A stretch of DNA of 64,000 nucleotides, taken from Halogranum gelatinilyticum. GTDB lineage: Archaea; Halobacteriota; Halobacteria; Halobacteriales; Haloferacaceae. The notes under the pieces are model-generated. The model had not been told where the DNA came from and made no database searches. It was given only the letters and a program-made list of their open reading frames with translations. The position numbers and the translations under genes were made by a program. Numbering within the stretch: the first letter of the stretch is position 1; each line of letters opens with the position of its first letter. The DNA is taken from the NCBI RefSeq assembly GCF_900103715.1, contig NZ_FNHL01000004.1, positions 310,001-374,000 on the forward strand. Reading direction: 5' to 3'. Positions 52,700 through 62,883 of this stretch are shown here, piece by piece.

Positions 52700-53676
52700 T
52701 GTTCGGCATCGAACTCACCCCGGAACACTCGGTATCGCGCATGACTGACCTCGGCGTGCAGGCCGAAGAAGCGGGGTACGACACGGTCTTCACGAGCTGT
52801 CACTACAACAACCGCGACCCCTTCGCGGTCCTGACGAGTATCGCCGCCGCGACTGACGAGATTCGACTGGGACCGGGCGTCGCCAACCCCTACGAGACGC
52901 ATCCCGTCACACTCGCCTCGAAGGTGGCCACGCTCGCGGAAACGAGCGAGGGCCGCGCCGTCTTCGGCATCGGGCCGGGCGACCCTTCGACGCTCCGCAA
53001 TCTCGGTCTCGCCGACCAGCGCGGCCTCCGGCCGGTCATCGAGGCGTTCAAAACCGCCCAAAAACTGTGGGCGGGCGAGCGCGTCGACAACGAGGGAACC
53101 TTCGACGCCCACGAGGCGGGGCTGAACTACGACCCGCCGGGCGACATCCCGGTCTACGTCGGCGGCGAGGGACCGCATATGTGCCGGATGGCGGGCAAGC
53201 ACGCCGACGGCCTGCTGTTCAACGGCTCGCACCCCGACGACCTCGCGTGGGCCCGCGAGCAGGTCGAAAAGGGGAAAGAAGACCGCCTGAGCCACCTCGG
53301 AGACTTCGACCTCGCGGCCTACGCCTCGGTCAGCGTGAGCGAGGACTACGACGCGGCACGCGAGGCCGCCCGGCCGCCGGTGGCGTTCATCGCGGCCGGT
53401 GCCGCGCCGCCCGTGCTCACCCGGCACGGCATCGACGAGGAGGTGGCAAGCGACATCGGCGACGAGATCAGTGCCGGGAACTTCTCCGAGGCGTTCGACC
53501 TCGTGACGCCCGCGATGGTCGACGCGTTCTGTATGGCGGGCACTGTCGAGGAAGTGAGTGAGCGGATGAATGCGGTGTTAGAACACGCGGACAGTCTCGT
53601 GGTCGGGTCGCCGCTGGGTCCCGACCTCGACGAGGCGATTACTCTTGCTGCGGCGGCTGGCCGGTCTCGAAGCTGA
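52699..53676 (+). CDS. mer: Mer-like F420-dependent methylenetetrahydro(methano)pterin reductase
   Basis: This 325-aa bacterial-luciferase-like TIM barrel reads MFGIELTPEHSVSRMTDLGV, FTSCHYNNRDPFAVLTSIAA, ETHPVTLASKVATLAETSEGR and GIGPGD. This is the Mer group of F420-dependent oxidoreductases. In haloarchaea, which lack methanogenesis, it probably acts in folate-linked C1 metabolism. ATG 52699 overlaps the cofE stop and is preferred to the in-frame ATG at 52681. Its 3' end overlaps a minus-strand gene by 38 nt. Confidence 0.9.
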   Translation: MFGIELTPEHSVSRMTDLGVQAEEAGYDTVFTSCHYNNRDPFAVLTSIAAATDEIRLGPGVANPYETHPVTLASKVATLAETSEGRAVFGIGPGDPSTLRNLGLADQRGLRPVIEAFKTAQKLWAGERVDNEGTFDAHEAGLNYDPPGDIPVYVGGEGPHMCRMAGKHADGLLFNGSHPDDLAWAREQVEKGKEDRLSHLGDFDLAAYASVSVSEDYDAAREAARPPVAFIAAGAAPPVLTRHGIDEEVASDIGDEISAGNFSEAFDLVTPAMVDAFCMAGTVEEVSERMNAVLEHADSLVVGSPLGPDLDEAITLAAAAGRSRS

Positions 53677-53878
53677 ACGTGCCCGAGAAGAGGTCGGCGA
53701 CGGCACCGAGAACCGCGTAGCCGAAGTACGCCGAGGCGACGCCGATGAAGATGCTCCCCGAGATGATAGAGACGATGGAGAGCGGGTCGCCGCCGATGAT
53801 GACGTTCGAGAGGAACGTCTGAATCAGTTCGACGATGCTCGTGAGCAACATGACGATGAACTCCGTGACGCTAACCAT
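53639..53878 (-). CDS. 79-aa membrane protein, unknown function
   Basis: MVSVTEFIVMLLTSIVELIQ is followed by IIGGDPLSIVSIISGSIFIG and a second helix, then a short polar tail (TGQPPQQE). The last 38 nt overlap the mer 3' end in antisense. The helix pattern and start context look real, but no family is known. Confidence 0.62.
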   Translation of the reverse strand: MVSVTEFIVMLLTSIVELIQTFLSNVIIGGDPLSIVSIISGSIFIGVASAYFGYAVLGAVADLFSGTFSFETGQPPQQE

Positions 53879-53975
53879 ACTCGGTCTTGGGAGTAGGGGT
53901 ACTTGTGTGTTCAGGGTTCCCGTGGCGCGCCGGTGCAGTCGCCACGGCTAAGACGCGTGGCCGACAGACTCGGCC

Positions 53976-54248
53976 ATGAGCAGAGACAGTTCGCTGGGTG
54001 ACTTCGTCGGCGGGGACGCGTCCGAGTCGCCAACGGCGGAGGCCGACGAGGAACCGGGGCGAGCCGAGGACCCCAAGTCACAAGAAGGCGAGAGCGACGG
54101 CACGGTCGAGACCGACACGGTCGACCCCGCCACGCCGACCTACCGCTTCGACCCTGACGGCGCGGCGTGCGACGAGTGCGGCGAGAGCGTGGAAAAACGC
54201 TGGCACGACGACGGGCAGTTCGTCTGTGCCGACTGCAAAGACTGGTAG
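53976..54248 (+). CDS. Acidic protein with C-terminal zinc-ribbon-like Cys pairs
   Basis: This 90-aa protein has a very acidic, disordered N-terminal half (DEEPGRAEDPKSQEGESDG) and a C-terminal mini-domain PDGAACDECGESVEKRW...FVCADCKDW with two CxxC pairs, a treble-clef or zinc-ribbon candidate. Similar haloarchaeal proteins (DUF7573-like) are of unknown function. It is convergent with, and abuts, the PspA-like gene. Confidence 0.78.
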   Translation: MSRDSSLGDFVGGDASESPTAEADEEPGRAEDPKSQEGESDGTVETDTVDPATPTYRFDPDGAACDECGESVEKRWHDDGQFVCADCKDW

Positions 54249-54977
54249 TTACTCCGAGTCGTCGCGGCCGTTCGTGTCGTCGTCTTCGTCCGTCTTCGTC
54301 TTCCGGCCCTTCCCCATCTCCTTGCGAATCGTCGAGAGTTCGTCCTCGATCTCGTCGTCCGTGCGCAGCTGGTCGATCTCGGCGTCGAGGTCCTCGTCGT
54401 CGTCGAAGACGCCGCGTTCTTCGAGTTCTTCGAGTGCCGCCGCGCGAGCCTCGCGTTCGTCGATGTCGTCGGCCGCGGCCTCCGCGTAGCGGCCAGCCTC
54501 GCCCGAGGCGACGCCGCCCTTCGTGGCGAGGTCGGCGCGAGCGGCCTGCTCGCGGGCCGCCGCCTGCGCGCGCTTGGCCCGGTAGTGGTCGACGCGGCGT
54601 TCCAGTTCCTCGCTGCGTTCGATGAGTTCCTCTTGGGCGTCGGCGAGCTCCGAAACCTGCTCGTCGAGCGATTCGAGGTCGTTCAACTCACGCTGTTTCT
54701 TCCGCAGGACCTCGCGGGCGAGGTCCTCGCGGCCCGCAGCGACGGCCTCGCGGGCCTGCTCGTTGCGTTCCTCGATCTTCTCTTGGAGGCTGTCGCGTCG
54801 CTTTTCGAGGCGTTTCTTCTCGGTCACGAGGTCGAGGATGGCCTCCTTGACGCGTTTCAGTTCGTCGCGGAGCTGTTCGACGGCGTAGTCGGCACTCTCG
54901 TTTTCGTCTTCCAGCCGGTCGAGGAGGGCGTTCACGCGGGTGTTCAACAGGTCCGACGTCCGGTCAGTGAGACCCAT
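54249..54977 (-). CDS. PspA/IM30-family coiled-coil protein
   Basis: This 242-aa, highly charged protein is almost all alpha-helical coiled coil (about 20-150, including DYAVEQLRDELKRVKEAILDL and REVLRKKQRELNDLESLDEQ). The early KRVKEAILDL region and overall length fit PspA/IM30/Vipp1-like membrane-remodelling proteins. The acidic tail (KTDEDDDTNGRDDSE) is unusually long. It would bind and stabilise the cytoplasmic membrane under stress. Confidence 0.83.
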   Translation of the reverse strand: MGLTDRTSDLLNTRVNALLDRLEDENESADYAVEQLRDELKRVKEAILDLVTEKKRLEKRRDSLQEKIEERNEQAREAVAAGREDLAREVLRKKQRELNDLESLDEQVSELADAQEELIERSEELERRVDHYRAKRAQAAAREQAARADLATKGGVASGEAGRYAEAAADDIDEREARAAALEELEERGVFDDDEDLDAEIDQLRTDDEIEDELSTIRKEMGKGRKTKTDEDDDTNGRDDSE

Positions 54978-55028
54978 AACCGGACATAGACGCCGCGGAA
55001 CTTAAGCAGTCGTCCGGGTGCTCGGACT

Positions 55029-55085
55029 GCGCGGCCATCCAGCCGCGCTGGTCAATCTCGGACGACACGGCCATCCAGCCGTGTC
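55029..55085 (-). repeat. Twin hairpins with one loop and different paired stems
   Basis: Hairpin 1 is GCGCGGC-CATCCA-GCCGCGC (55029-55048). Hairpin 2 is GACACGGC-CATCCA-GCCGTGTC (55064-55085). The loop and inner stem are identical, but the outer stems differ at several pairs while staying fully complementary. They lie 6 nt beyond the mutL stop codon and about 50 nt upstream of the PspA-like start. They may form a terminator pair or RNA-binding structure. Confidence 0.8.
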
Positions 55086-55090
55086 GGTCG

Positions 55091-56740
55091 CTAGCTCCGC
55101 CCGAAGCCCGACGCCAGCGTCTCCTCCTCGATGGAGAGCACCGTCGGCCGACCGTGCGGGCAGGCGAAGGGCTGTTCGCACTCGCCGAGTCGGCCCAGCA
55201 GTTCCTCGGCCGTCTCGGCGTCGAGCGTGTCGCCCGCCTTCAGCGACGGATGACAGGCGAGGTCCTTCAGCAGTTCGTCGCGGGCGTCGGCGGGGTCGTC
55301 GCCAGCACGGAGTGCGTCGAGAGCGTCGTGGAACGCCGACGCGTCGGCGACGCGGCCGAGCGGAGCCGGGAGACCTGTGAGTCGGTAGGTTCCCCCGCCA
55401 AAGCTCGAAAAGTCGAAGCCGAGCTTCGCGAGCAGTTCCCGATTATGGTCAGCGACGGCGGCCTCGCTCGGCGACAGCGACACGGTCTCTGCGGGGTCGA
55501 CGAGCGCGGCTTCGACGGGCGAGTCGGCGAGTGCCCGCTGCAGACGCTCGTAGTTGATGCGCTCGTGGGCGGCGTGTTGGTCGACGACGAGCAGGTCGTC
55601 GTCGGCCTCACAGAGCAGATAGAGTTCCCGGAACTGGCCGATGACGGTGACCTCGTCGAACAGGGAGTCGCCGTCGACGCGTTCCAGCGTCGTCTCGAGG
55701 TCCATCGCCACCTCGCCGCTCTGCCGGAGGTCCGCCGTCGTCACCGCCTCGTGGACCGCCTCTTCGACGGCCGACTCCACGGCGTCGCCGTCGAGGAACG
55801 CCACCTCGTCCTTCGAGGGATGGACGTTGGCGTCGACCAGCTGGGGCGAGAGCGACACCGAGACGACGGCGATGGGTTCGCGTCCCTGGGGAAGCAGCGT
55901 GCCGTAGCCCGAGACGACCGCGCGTTTCAGTCCCGCGTTGCCGACGGTCCGGCCGTTGACGGCGACGTGGACGTGGTCCCGACGCGAACGCGTGACTGAG
56001 GGGTAGACGAGCAGGCCGTCGACAGTGAGGGAGTGGTCGTCGCCGTCGACGGAGACGGCCGTCTCGTGGGCGAACGTGGTGCTCTGGCCCGCGACGGTCC
56101 GGTCGTAGACGCCGAGGACGGCGTCCGTGTAGCTGCCCGACCCCGGCGTCGAGAAGACCTCCCGGCCGTCGTGACGCAGCCGGAACCGGACGTCGGGGTG
56201 GAGGAGTGCGTAGCGAGAGACGACGTCGCTGACGCGGCCGAACTCGGCCTGTGTGCTCGAAAGCGACTTGCGCCGGGCGGGTCGGTTGTGAAAGAGGTCG
56301 CGGACCTCGACGGTCGTCCCGGTCGCGCGCCCCGCGGGCGACGTCGTCGTCTCGCCGCCCTCGACGAGCACGCGCGTTCCCCGCGGGCCGCCGTCGTTCG
56401 TCGTCACGTCGAGCGTCGCCACGGCAGCGATGCTCGGCAGTGCCTCCCCGCGGAAGCCGAGCGTCGAGACTCGTTCGAGGTCGCTGCTCTCGCCGAGTTT
56501 GCTCGTCGTGTGGTGGTCGACGGCGAGCGTGGCGTCCGCCTCGCTCATGCCGTGGCCGTCGTCTGCGACTTTCAGCATCGCTGTTCCGTCACCGTCGACC
56601 TCGACGCGGATGCTCTCCGCGCCCGCGTCGAGGCTGTTCTCGATCAACTCCTTCACGACGCTCGCCGGGCGTGTCACGACCTCGCCCGCGGCGATGCGTT
56701 CGACCGTCTCCGGCTCTAACTTCCTAACTGTCTCTGTCAT
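55091..56740 (-). CDS. mutL: DNA mismatch repair protein MutL
   Basis: This 549-aa protein has GHKL ATPase motifs ([63 protein letters not shown]). The C-terminal endonuclease motif is [15 protein letters not shown], together with [10 protein letters not shown] and CPHGRPT, so metal-dependent nicking activity is expected. It starts within the mutS 3' end (17-nt overlap), forming a mutS-mutL operon. Haloarchaeal MutL lacks a MutH partner. Confidence 0.96.
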   Translation of the reverse strand: MTETVRKLEPETVERIAAGEVVTRPASVVKELIENSLDAGAESIRVEVDGDGTAMLKVADDGHGMSEADATLAVDHHTTSKLGESSDLERVSTLGFRGEALPSIAAVATLDVTTNDGGPRGTRVLVEGGETTTSPAGRATGTTVEVRDLFHNRPARRKSLSSTQAEFGRVSDVVSRYALLHPDVRFRLRHDGREVFSTPGSGSYTDAVLGVYDRTVAGQSTTFAHETAVSVDGDDHSLTVDGLLVYPSVTRSRRDHVHVAVNGRTVGNAGLKRAVVSGYGTLLPQGREPIAVVSVSLSPQLVDANVHPSKDEVAFLDGDAVESAVEEAVHEAVTTADLRQSGEVAMDLETTLERVDGDSLFDEVTVIGQFRELYLLCEADDDLLVVDQHAAHERINYERLQRALADSPVEAALVDPAETVSLSPSEAAVADHNRELLAKLGFDFSSFGGGTYRLTGLPAPLGRVADASAFHDALDALRAGDDPADARDELLKDLACHPSLKAGDTLDAETAEELLGRLGECEQPFACPHGRPTVLSIEEETLASGFGRS

Positions 56741-59438
56741 CGAGTCTCCGTTTCAGGTCGTTCAGGCGGGTGAGTGCCTCCAGCGGCGTCGTCCGAGCGA
56801 CGTCGATGCCGTCGAGTTCCGCGGCGATTTCGGCGAGTACGTCGTCGCGGGGGGTCGTCTCGGCGTCGGCACTCCTCTCCGCCGACTGGGTCTCGTCGGC
56901 CTCGACGGCCGCCTCGGAGCCGTTCGGGAGCGTCGTCTGCGTCACCTCGTGGCCGTTCGCCCGTAGTTGGCTCGCGGCGGGCTTGCCGCTTTCGCCTCGC
57001 TCGGCTGCTTCGGCGTCGACGAGGTCCTGCGACCGGCGGACGACGCGGTCGGGCACGCCCGCCATCTTGGCGACCTCGACGCCGTACGACGACGAGGAGG
57101 CTCCGCGTTCGACGCGGTGGAGGAACGTCACGTCGTCGCCGTCCTGACTGGCGGTGAAGTGCAGATTGAACACGCCCTCGCGCTCGTCGGCGACGGCCGT
57201 CAGCTCGTGGTAGTGCGTCGCGAAGAGCGTGTACGCGCCGACTTCGTCGTCGATAAATTCGGTCGTCGCCCGTGCGATGGCCCGGCCGTCGGCGGTCGAC
57301 GTCCCGCGGCCGACCTCGTCGAGTAGGACGAGTGAGTCCGCGGTCGCGCCGTGGAGGATGTCGGTCAACTCGCTCATCTCGCGCATGAAGGTCGACTGGC
57401 CGCCCGCGATGTCGTCGCTCGCGCCGACCCGCGTGAAGACGCGGTCGACGACGGGCAGCGTCGCCGACTCCGCGGGGACGAAACTCCCCAGCTGGGCGAG
57501 GACGACGACCAACGCGACCTGCCGCATATACGTCGACTTCCCCGACATATTCGGCCCGGTGATGATCGCGATGTCACCCGCGTCGCCGCCGAGGCGGGTG
57601 TCGTTGGGGACGAAGGTCGGCTGGACGCGCTCGACGACGGGATGGCGGCCGCCCGTGATGTGGATGCCGCGTTCGTCGCTCTCCCCGTCGTGGAACTCGG
57701 GCCGGACGTAGTCGTTGTCGACGGCGACCACGGCCAAGGTCGCGAGCACGTCCAACTCGGCGAGCGCGGCGGCGAGTGCCTGCACACGGTCGGACTCGGC
57801 GGCGATGTCGCTTCGGACCTCGGTGAACAGCTCGTACTCCAGTTTGTCGGCACGCTCGGCGGCCCCGAGAATCTCGTCTTCCCGTTGTTTCAGTTCGGGC
57901 GTGTAGAACCGCTCGGAGTTCTTCAGCGTCTGGCGACGCTGGTAGTCGTCCGGCACCTGGTCGAGGTTGGGGTTCGTCACCTCGATGTAGTAGCCGTGGA
58001 CCTGGTTGTAGCCGACGTCCAGCGAGTCGATGCCCGTGCGTTCTTGCTCACTGGCTTCGAGGTCGGCGACCCACTCGCGACCTTCTCGTTCGGTCGCTCG
58101 CAGCTCGTCGAGTTCGTCGTCGAAGCCCGACTGGATGACCCCGCCCTCGGTAATCTCGATGGGTGGGTCCTCGGCGACGGCGCGGCCGACGAGGTCACGG
58201 ACGTCTTCGAGTTCGTCTAGTGCGTCGTACAGGTCGCGGAGTTTCCCCGACTCGACGTCCTCCAAGGCAGACTTGACCTCGGGCACCACGTCGAGCGTCG
58301 TCTTCAGCGAGCGCAGGTCCCGCGCGTTGGCCCGGCCGCGGGAGACGCGGGCGATGAGCCGTTCGAGGTCGTAGACGTCCGTCAGCAGGTCCCGGACCTC
58401 CTCGCGGACCAGCGAGTGCTCGGCGAACTCCCCGACGGCGTCGTGCCGAGCCTCGATGCGCTCGCGGTCGACGAGCGGCCGGCGGAGCCAACTCGTCAAC
58501 TCGCGGCGGCCCAGCGCGCAGGAGGTGTCGTCAAGGACGTCGACGAGGGCGTGGCCCGTGCTCGTGCCGCGCGTCTCGAACAGTTCGAGGCTTCGCAGGG
58601 CCGTCGCGTCGAGTCGCAGCGACTCTCGCGGGTCGTAGCGGGTGATTCGCGAGACGTATTCGAGTCGCTCGTCGCCCTGCGTGTACTCGGCGTAGGCGAG
58701 CAGGCCGCCACAGGCCCGTAGTTCGGCGTCGGTGGCGACGACGGCGTCGGGCGAGGGGACGTAGCCCGCGAGGGTGTCGTGGGCCGCGTCGCGAGCGAAG
58801 GCGTCGGGGTCGAAGTCCGTCACCATCGCCCCGGCGGCGAGCGTGTCGGGGTCGAACTCGGCGGCGTCGACGCCGGGGGCGAAGAGCAGTTCCGCGGGTG
58901 CGACGCGTTCGAGTTCCTCCGCGATGCGTTCGCGGTCGGCACTCGTGACGAGACACTCGCCGGTGGAGACGTCGACGGCAGCGAGCGAAAAGACATCCTC
59001 GTCGCGGGCGACGCTCGCCACGTAGTTCGTCGTGCCCGCCGACAGGAGTTCGTCGTCGACGATGGTGCCGGGGGTGATGATCTGCGTCACCGCGCGGTCG
59101 ACGAGCCCCGAGGCCTCGCTCGCGTCCTCGACCTGGTCGGCGATGGCGACGCGGTAGCCCGCGTCGAGCAGGCGTTCGAGGTAGGAGGCCGCGTTGTCGA
59201 TGGGGATGCCCGACATCGGGTACGTCCCCGTGGAGTCCTCGCGTTTCGTGAGCGTGATCTCACAGATGCGGGCGACTTCCTCGGCTGCCTCACAGAATGC
59301 TTCGTAGAAGTCGCCGACCTGAAAGAGGACGAGCGAGTCCTCGTAGTCCTCGCAGAGACCGAGATACTGCGACATCATCGGCGTGAGCTCGTCGCGGACG
59401 GCGACCATCTGGTCGGGTGGGCCGGTCACCGAAGTCAT
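56724..59438 (-). CDS. mutS: DNA mismatch repair protein MutS
   Basis: This 904-aa MutS1 has the mismatch-binding N-terminal domain (residues about 20-135, with the Phe-x-Glu motif in [20 protein letters not shown]), connector, lever and clamp regions. The ATPase has Walker [10 protein letters not shown], Walker [18 protein letters not shown] and the dimerisation HTH near the C-terminus. ATG 59438 ([20 protein letters not shown]) is used; a longer in-frame extension upstream is not conserved-looking. It leads mutL. Confidence 0.96.
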   Translation of the reverse strand: MTSVTGPPDQMVAVRDELTPMMSQYLGLCEDYEDSLVLFQVGDFYEAFCEAAEEVARICEITLTKREDSTGTYPMSGIPIDNAASYLERLLDAGYRVAIADQVEDASEASGLVDRAVTQIITPGTIVDDELLSAGTTNYVASVARDEDVFSLAAVDVSTGECLVTSADRERIAEELERVAPAELLFAPGVDAAEFDPDTLAAGAMVTDFDPDAFARDAAHDTLAGYVPSPDAVVATDAELRACGGLLAYAEYTQGDERLEYVSRITRYDPRESLRLDATALRSLELFETRGTSTGHALVDVLDDTSCALGRRELTSWLRRPLVDRERIEARHDAVGEFAEHSLVREEVRDLLTDVYDLERLIARVSRGRANARDLRSLKTTLDVVPEVKSALEDVESGKLRDLYDALDELEDVRDLVGRAVAEDPPIEITEGGVIQSGFDDELDELRATEREGREWVADLEASEQERTGIDSLDVGYNQVHGYYIEVTNPNLDQVPDDYQRRQTLKNSERFYTPELKQREDEILGAAERADKLEYELFTEVRSDIAAESDRVQALAAALAELDVLATLAVVAVDNDYVRPEFHDGESDERGIHITGGRHPVVERVQPTFVPNDTRLGGDAGDIAIITGPNMSGKSTYMRQVALVVVLAQLGSFVPAESATLPVVDRVFTRVGASDDIAGGQSTFMREMSELTDILHGATADSLVLLDEVGRGTSTADGRAIARATTEFIDDEVGAYTLFATHYHELTAVADEREGVFNLHFTASQDGDDVTFLHRVERGASSSSYGVEVAKMAGVPDRVVRRSQDLVDAEAAERGESGKPAASQLRANGHEVTQTTLPNGSEAAVEADETQSAERSADAETTPRDDVLAEIAAELDGIDVARTTPLEALTRLNDLKRRLDDRDS

Positions 59439-59531
59439 GTCGAGAACCGGGCGACGGACGGGCTTAAGCGTCCGGGATGTGGGTCGGATGTGACCAGCAC
59501 GTTCATGCCGTCCCCGCTGCTCCGTGGAGCC

Positions 59532-60743
59532 ATGCCCGCGCCCTCTACCCGCCGCGATCTCCTCCGAGCGACGGCTGCCCTCGGCGTCACCGGGAGCCTC
59601 GGTGGCTGTCTCTCTCGGGCCGTCACGTCCGAGGCCGAGCGACAGGTGCCCTTCGCCCGCATCGAACAGCCGCAAGCGACGCCACCGCAGACCCAACCGA
59701 CCGAGCAGTGGACCGTCGAGACGGCTGGCAAGCCTGGATTCGCCGTCGACGGCGACGCGCTCGTGGTCGTCACAGACGGCCGAACCCGAGCCATCGACGC
59801 TGCCGACGGCACCGAACGGTGGTCCGTCGACACCGGCGGCTGGCTGTCCGAGTCCGTCGCCGGACGGCAGTACGTCGTCGACGACGACGGTGTCTTACGC
59901 GCTGTCGCAGCCGGTGAGGTGCAGTGGGATGCAGACCCGGGATACCTCGTCCGCTGGGTTTTCGAGGGTCGAGGCACGGTCTACGTCAAGACGGTCTACG
60001 CACTCGTCGGTCTCCACGCGGACACCGGCGAGCATCTCTGGACGTACGACGAACGCGAGGAGGAGACCCGGCTCGGAAACGACACCGTCCCTGTCCCCGT
60101 CGACGACTCGTTACTCGTCGTCGGGGGCGACGGTGTCTACCGCCTCCGTGAGCGAACGGGAACCGACCGACTGTGGCGGCGGGCACCCGAACTGGCCACA
60201 GTCGTCGCGTTCGACGACCCACCGGACGGTGTCACTGGGCGTCGGCCGACCGGGGCGGTGGTCCGCAACGACGGCCTGTTCGTCTCGACGTGGCTCAACG
60301 AGTACAACCACGAAACCGCTGGGACGGGGCGGTTCCAACGGTTCTCACTCGACGACGGGACGGAGACGTGGCGTTCGCCGACACCGCTCCCCGTCTCAGG
60401 GGTGACACTCACCGACAGCAGTGCGTTCGGTGCGATGTGGGTGCCGGCGGGTGAACCGAACGGTGGGGTCGTCGCCGTCGACAGCGAGACCGGCGACCGA
60501 CGGTGGGTGCGTGAGGTCGGCCACCTGCTCGGTGGCGCGACGGTCGCCGACGACGTCGTCGTTGCCGCCGGAACTTCCCCACACGACCGCAGTTTAGCGG
60601 GCGGTGTCTACGCGGTCGACGCGGCGACCGGAGAGCGACTGTGGCGCGTCCGTGGCACCGGCGGCATCGGGACGTACCCCACCGCGCTCGTCGGTGGAAC
60701 GGTCTACTACGCCGACGGAGCAGGACTGCACGCACTGTGGTGA
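59532..60743 (+). CDS. PQQ-like beta-propeller Tat lipoprotein
   Basis: This 403-aa protein has a Tat signal ([20 protein letters not shown]) with Cys as lipobox end, then PQQ-like blades ([58 protein letters not shown]). It is similar in design to the lipoprotein at 10980-12251 but not a close copy. ATG 59532 is preferred to an in-frame ATG at 59505 because it gives a normal signal length. The ligand is unknown. Confidence 0.86.
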   Translation: MPAPSTRRDLLRATAALGVTGSLGGCLSRAVTSEAERQVPFARIEQPQATPPQTQPTEQWTVETAGKPGFAVDGDALVVVTDGRTRAIDAADGTERWSVDTGGWLSESVAGRQYVVDDDGVLRAVAAGEVQWDADPGYLVRWVFEGRGTVYVKTVYALVGLHADTGEHLWTYDEREEETRLGNDTVPVPVDDSLLVVGGDGVYRLRERTGTDRLWRRAPELATVVAFDDPPDGVTGRRPTGAVVRNDGLFVSTWLNEYNHETAGTGRFQRFSLDDGTETWRSPTPLPVSGVTLTDSSAFGAMWVPAGEPNGGVVAVDSETGDRRWVREVGHLLGGATVADDVVVAAGTSPHDRSLAGGVYAVDAATGERLWRVRGTGGIGTYPTALVGGTVYYADGAGLHALW

Positions 60744-60916
60744 CGTCGGCAGACCGCGACAACCGTGTGCGTGGACCACGCTAACGCCCGGCAGAGTTAG
60801 GTGCTTTCCACCAGAAGAGAACCTGTGACAATCGTGTCCGGGCAGCCCCGCCAGTGTAGGCCGACACGAACGATTCCCGCCGCGAGCCGCCGGCTCGGAG
60901 GTCCCGACGAACCACA

Positions 60917-61882
60917 ATGACCGACGCAGAGACAGAAGCCAGAGGCAACGACCGTACAGCACTCCCAGTGTCAGAGACCGCCGACCTCGCCGAACGCATC
61001 ACCGACAACGTCGAACGCGTCATCGTCGGCCACCACGACGCCATCGAACATCTCGTCGTGACCATCCTCGCCCGTGGCCATCTCCTCCTCGAAGACGTGC
61101 CGGGCGTCGGCAAGACGATGCTCGCCCGCTCGGTCGCCAAATCCGTCGACTGCTCGTTCAAGCGCGTCCAGTTCACGCCCGACCTCCTCCCCTCGGACGT
61201 GACCGGCGTCAACGTCTTCAACCAACAGAGCCGCGAGTTCGAGTTCCAGCCCGGTCCCGTCTTCGCCAACCTCGTCCTCGGCGACGAGATCAACCGCGCG
61301 CCGCCGAAGACCCAGTCCGCCTTGCTGGAAGCCATGGAGGAACAGCAGGTGACCGTCGACGGCGTCACCCGCGACCTTCCCGACCCCTTCACCGTCGTCG
61401 CGACGCAGAACGACGTCGAACAGGGGCGAACGTACGACCTCCCGGTCGCCGAGATCGACCGCTTCACGAAGAAGCTCCGGCTCGGCTATCCCGACGAAGC
61501 CGACGAGACCGAACTCCTCGGCCGAGTCGCCGGACGCCATCCCATCGAGTCCATCGAGCCGGTCGCGACGGTCGAAGACCTCAGCCGCGCCCGAACCACG
61601 GTCTCGGAGGTCGAAGTGAGCGAACCCATCAGGAGCTACGTCAGCCGTCTCGCAGGCTACACCCGCCAGCACGCCCAGCTGGGCGTCAGCCCCCGCGGCA
61701 GTATCGCCCTCCTCCGCGCGGCGCAGGCGCGTGCCGTCCTCAGCGAGCGCGACTACGTCGTCCCGGACGACGTGCAGACGGAAGCCCCGACCGTGCTGGC
61801 CCACCGGGTGGTCACCGGCTCCGCGGCGGAGACCGGAGGGGCGGTCGTCGAGGACGCCCTCGACGCCGTCGCCGTCGAATGA
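60917..61882 (+). CDS. MoxR-family AAA+ ATPase
   Basis: This 321-aa AAA+ protein has the MoxR start (ERITDNVERVIVGHHDAIEHLVVTIL), Walker A EDVPGVGKTM, FTPDLLPSDVTGV, Walker B LVLGDEINRAPPKTQSALLEAMEE and the ATQN sensor. The lid domain (VSPRGSIALLRAAQARAVL) follows. MoxR ATPases activate metal- or membrane-linked substrate proteins, usually with DUF58 and von Willebrand-A partners. It heads an operon with DUF58 and transglutaminase genes. Confidence 0.93.
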   Translation: MTDAETEARGNDRTALPVSETADLAERITDNVERVIVGHHDAIEHLVVTILARGHLLLEDVPGVGKTMLARSVAKSVDCSFKRVQFTPDLLPSDVTGVNVFNQQSREFEFQPGPVFANLVLGDEINRAPPKTQSALLEAMEEQQVTVDGVTRDLPDPFTVVATQNDVEQGRTYDLPVAEIDRFTKKLRLGYPDEADETELLGRVAGRHPIESIEPVATVEDLSRARTTVSEVEVSEPIRSYVSRLAGYTRQHAQLGVSPRGSIALLRAAQARAVLSERDYVVPDDVQTEAPTVLAHRVVTGSAAETGGAVVEDALDAVAVE

Positions 61883-62883
61883 GACTCACCCGCCGCGGGG
61901 GGGCGCTCGTCGTCGTCTGCGTCGCGGGCTTCGCCGTCGCGGGGGTCTTCGGCGCGCGCTCGCTGAACGCCGTCGTCCTCCCCGGCATCGTCGGGCTCGT
62001 CGCGGGCGCGCTCCAGCTCCGGCGGCTCGACGCGCCGAGCGTCAGCCGCGAGCTCCCGAACGACGACTTCGTCGGCGAGACACACGAGGTGACGCTTCGC
62101 TTCCGCGACGTCGACCGCCCCTTCGTCGGCACCGTCACCGACACCGTCGGCGCGGGGCTGTCGGCGAGCGGCGGGCCGACGACTGTCGCCGTCGGCGACG
62201 AGCCGGTCAGCTACGACGTGACCTACGACGAGCGTGGCGAGCAGCGGTTCGGCCCGGCTCGCGTCGTCGCCCGCGACGTGCTCGGGCTGTTCGAGACCGA
62301 CCTCGTCTGTCCGGGGACCGACAGCCTGCTCGTCTATCCCCGCGTCCACCCCCTCTCGGGATGGACCCGCCGCGAACTGTTCTCGCTCAGTCAGACCGAC
62401 CGCACCGACGAGCGCTCGGAGTTCGACAGCCTCCGCGAGTACGTCCGCGGCGACGCGCTTCGGGACATCCACTGGAAGTCCAGCGCGAAGCGCGACGACC
62501 TCATCGTCCAGCAGTTCGCCGCCGACTACGACGTGACGAGCGTCACCGTCTCCGGCGGTGCCGACCCCGACGCGGCCGACGAGCTGGCCGAAGCGGCGGC
62601 GAGCATCGCCACGGTGCTCCACGACGCCGAGATTCCCGTGACGCTCTCGCTGCCGAACGGCCGGGTCGACGCCGACGTCGACCTGTCGGGCCGGACGCAG
62701 TTGCTCGAACACTGCGCGCTCGTCGTCGACGGCGCGGTCCCCGACCCCGACGCCGACATCGTCGTCGAGGCCCGCAGCGGGGGCGTCGAGGTCCGCATCG
62801 GAGAGGGCAGCCAGTCGTTCGCGAGTCTCGCTGGCGGGCGACGAATCGTCGACGACGCGGCGACCCGGGAGGCAGCCGCATGA
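61879..62883 (+). CDS. DUF58 membrane protein
   Basis: This 334-aa protein has two N-terminal helices (about 8-50) and a long extracytoplasmic or cytoplasmic region with the DUF58 signature (SEFDSLREYVRGDALRDIHWKSSAKRDDLIVQQF, about 175-208). It overlaps moxR by 4 nt (ATGA) and the next gene by 4 nt. MoxR-DUF58-TgpA clusters are common and may assemble or protect a surface complex. Confidence 0.9.
   Translation: MRLTRRGGALVVVCVAGFAVAGVFGARSLNAVVLPGIVGLVAGALQLRRLDAPSVSRELPNDDFVGETHEVTLRFRDVDRPFVGTVTDTVGAGLSASGGPTTVAVGDEPVSYDVTYDERGEQRFGPARVVARDVLGLFETDLVCPGTDSLLVYPRVHPLSGWTRRELFSLSQTDRTDERSEFDSLREYVRGDALRDIHWKSSAKRDDLIVQQFAADYDVTSVTVSGGADPDAADELAEAAASIATVLHDAEIPVTLSLPNGRVDADVDLSGRTQLLEHCALVVDGAVPDPDADIVVEARSGGVEVRIGEGSQSFASLAGGRRIVDDAATREAAA

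Noticed and set aside
59439-59696. N-terminal extension of MutS by 86 codons
   Set aside because: The extension is not MutS-like and overlaps the divergent lipoprotein gene; the usual MutS N-terminus begins at 59438.
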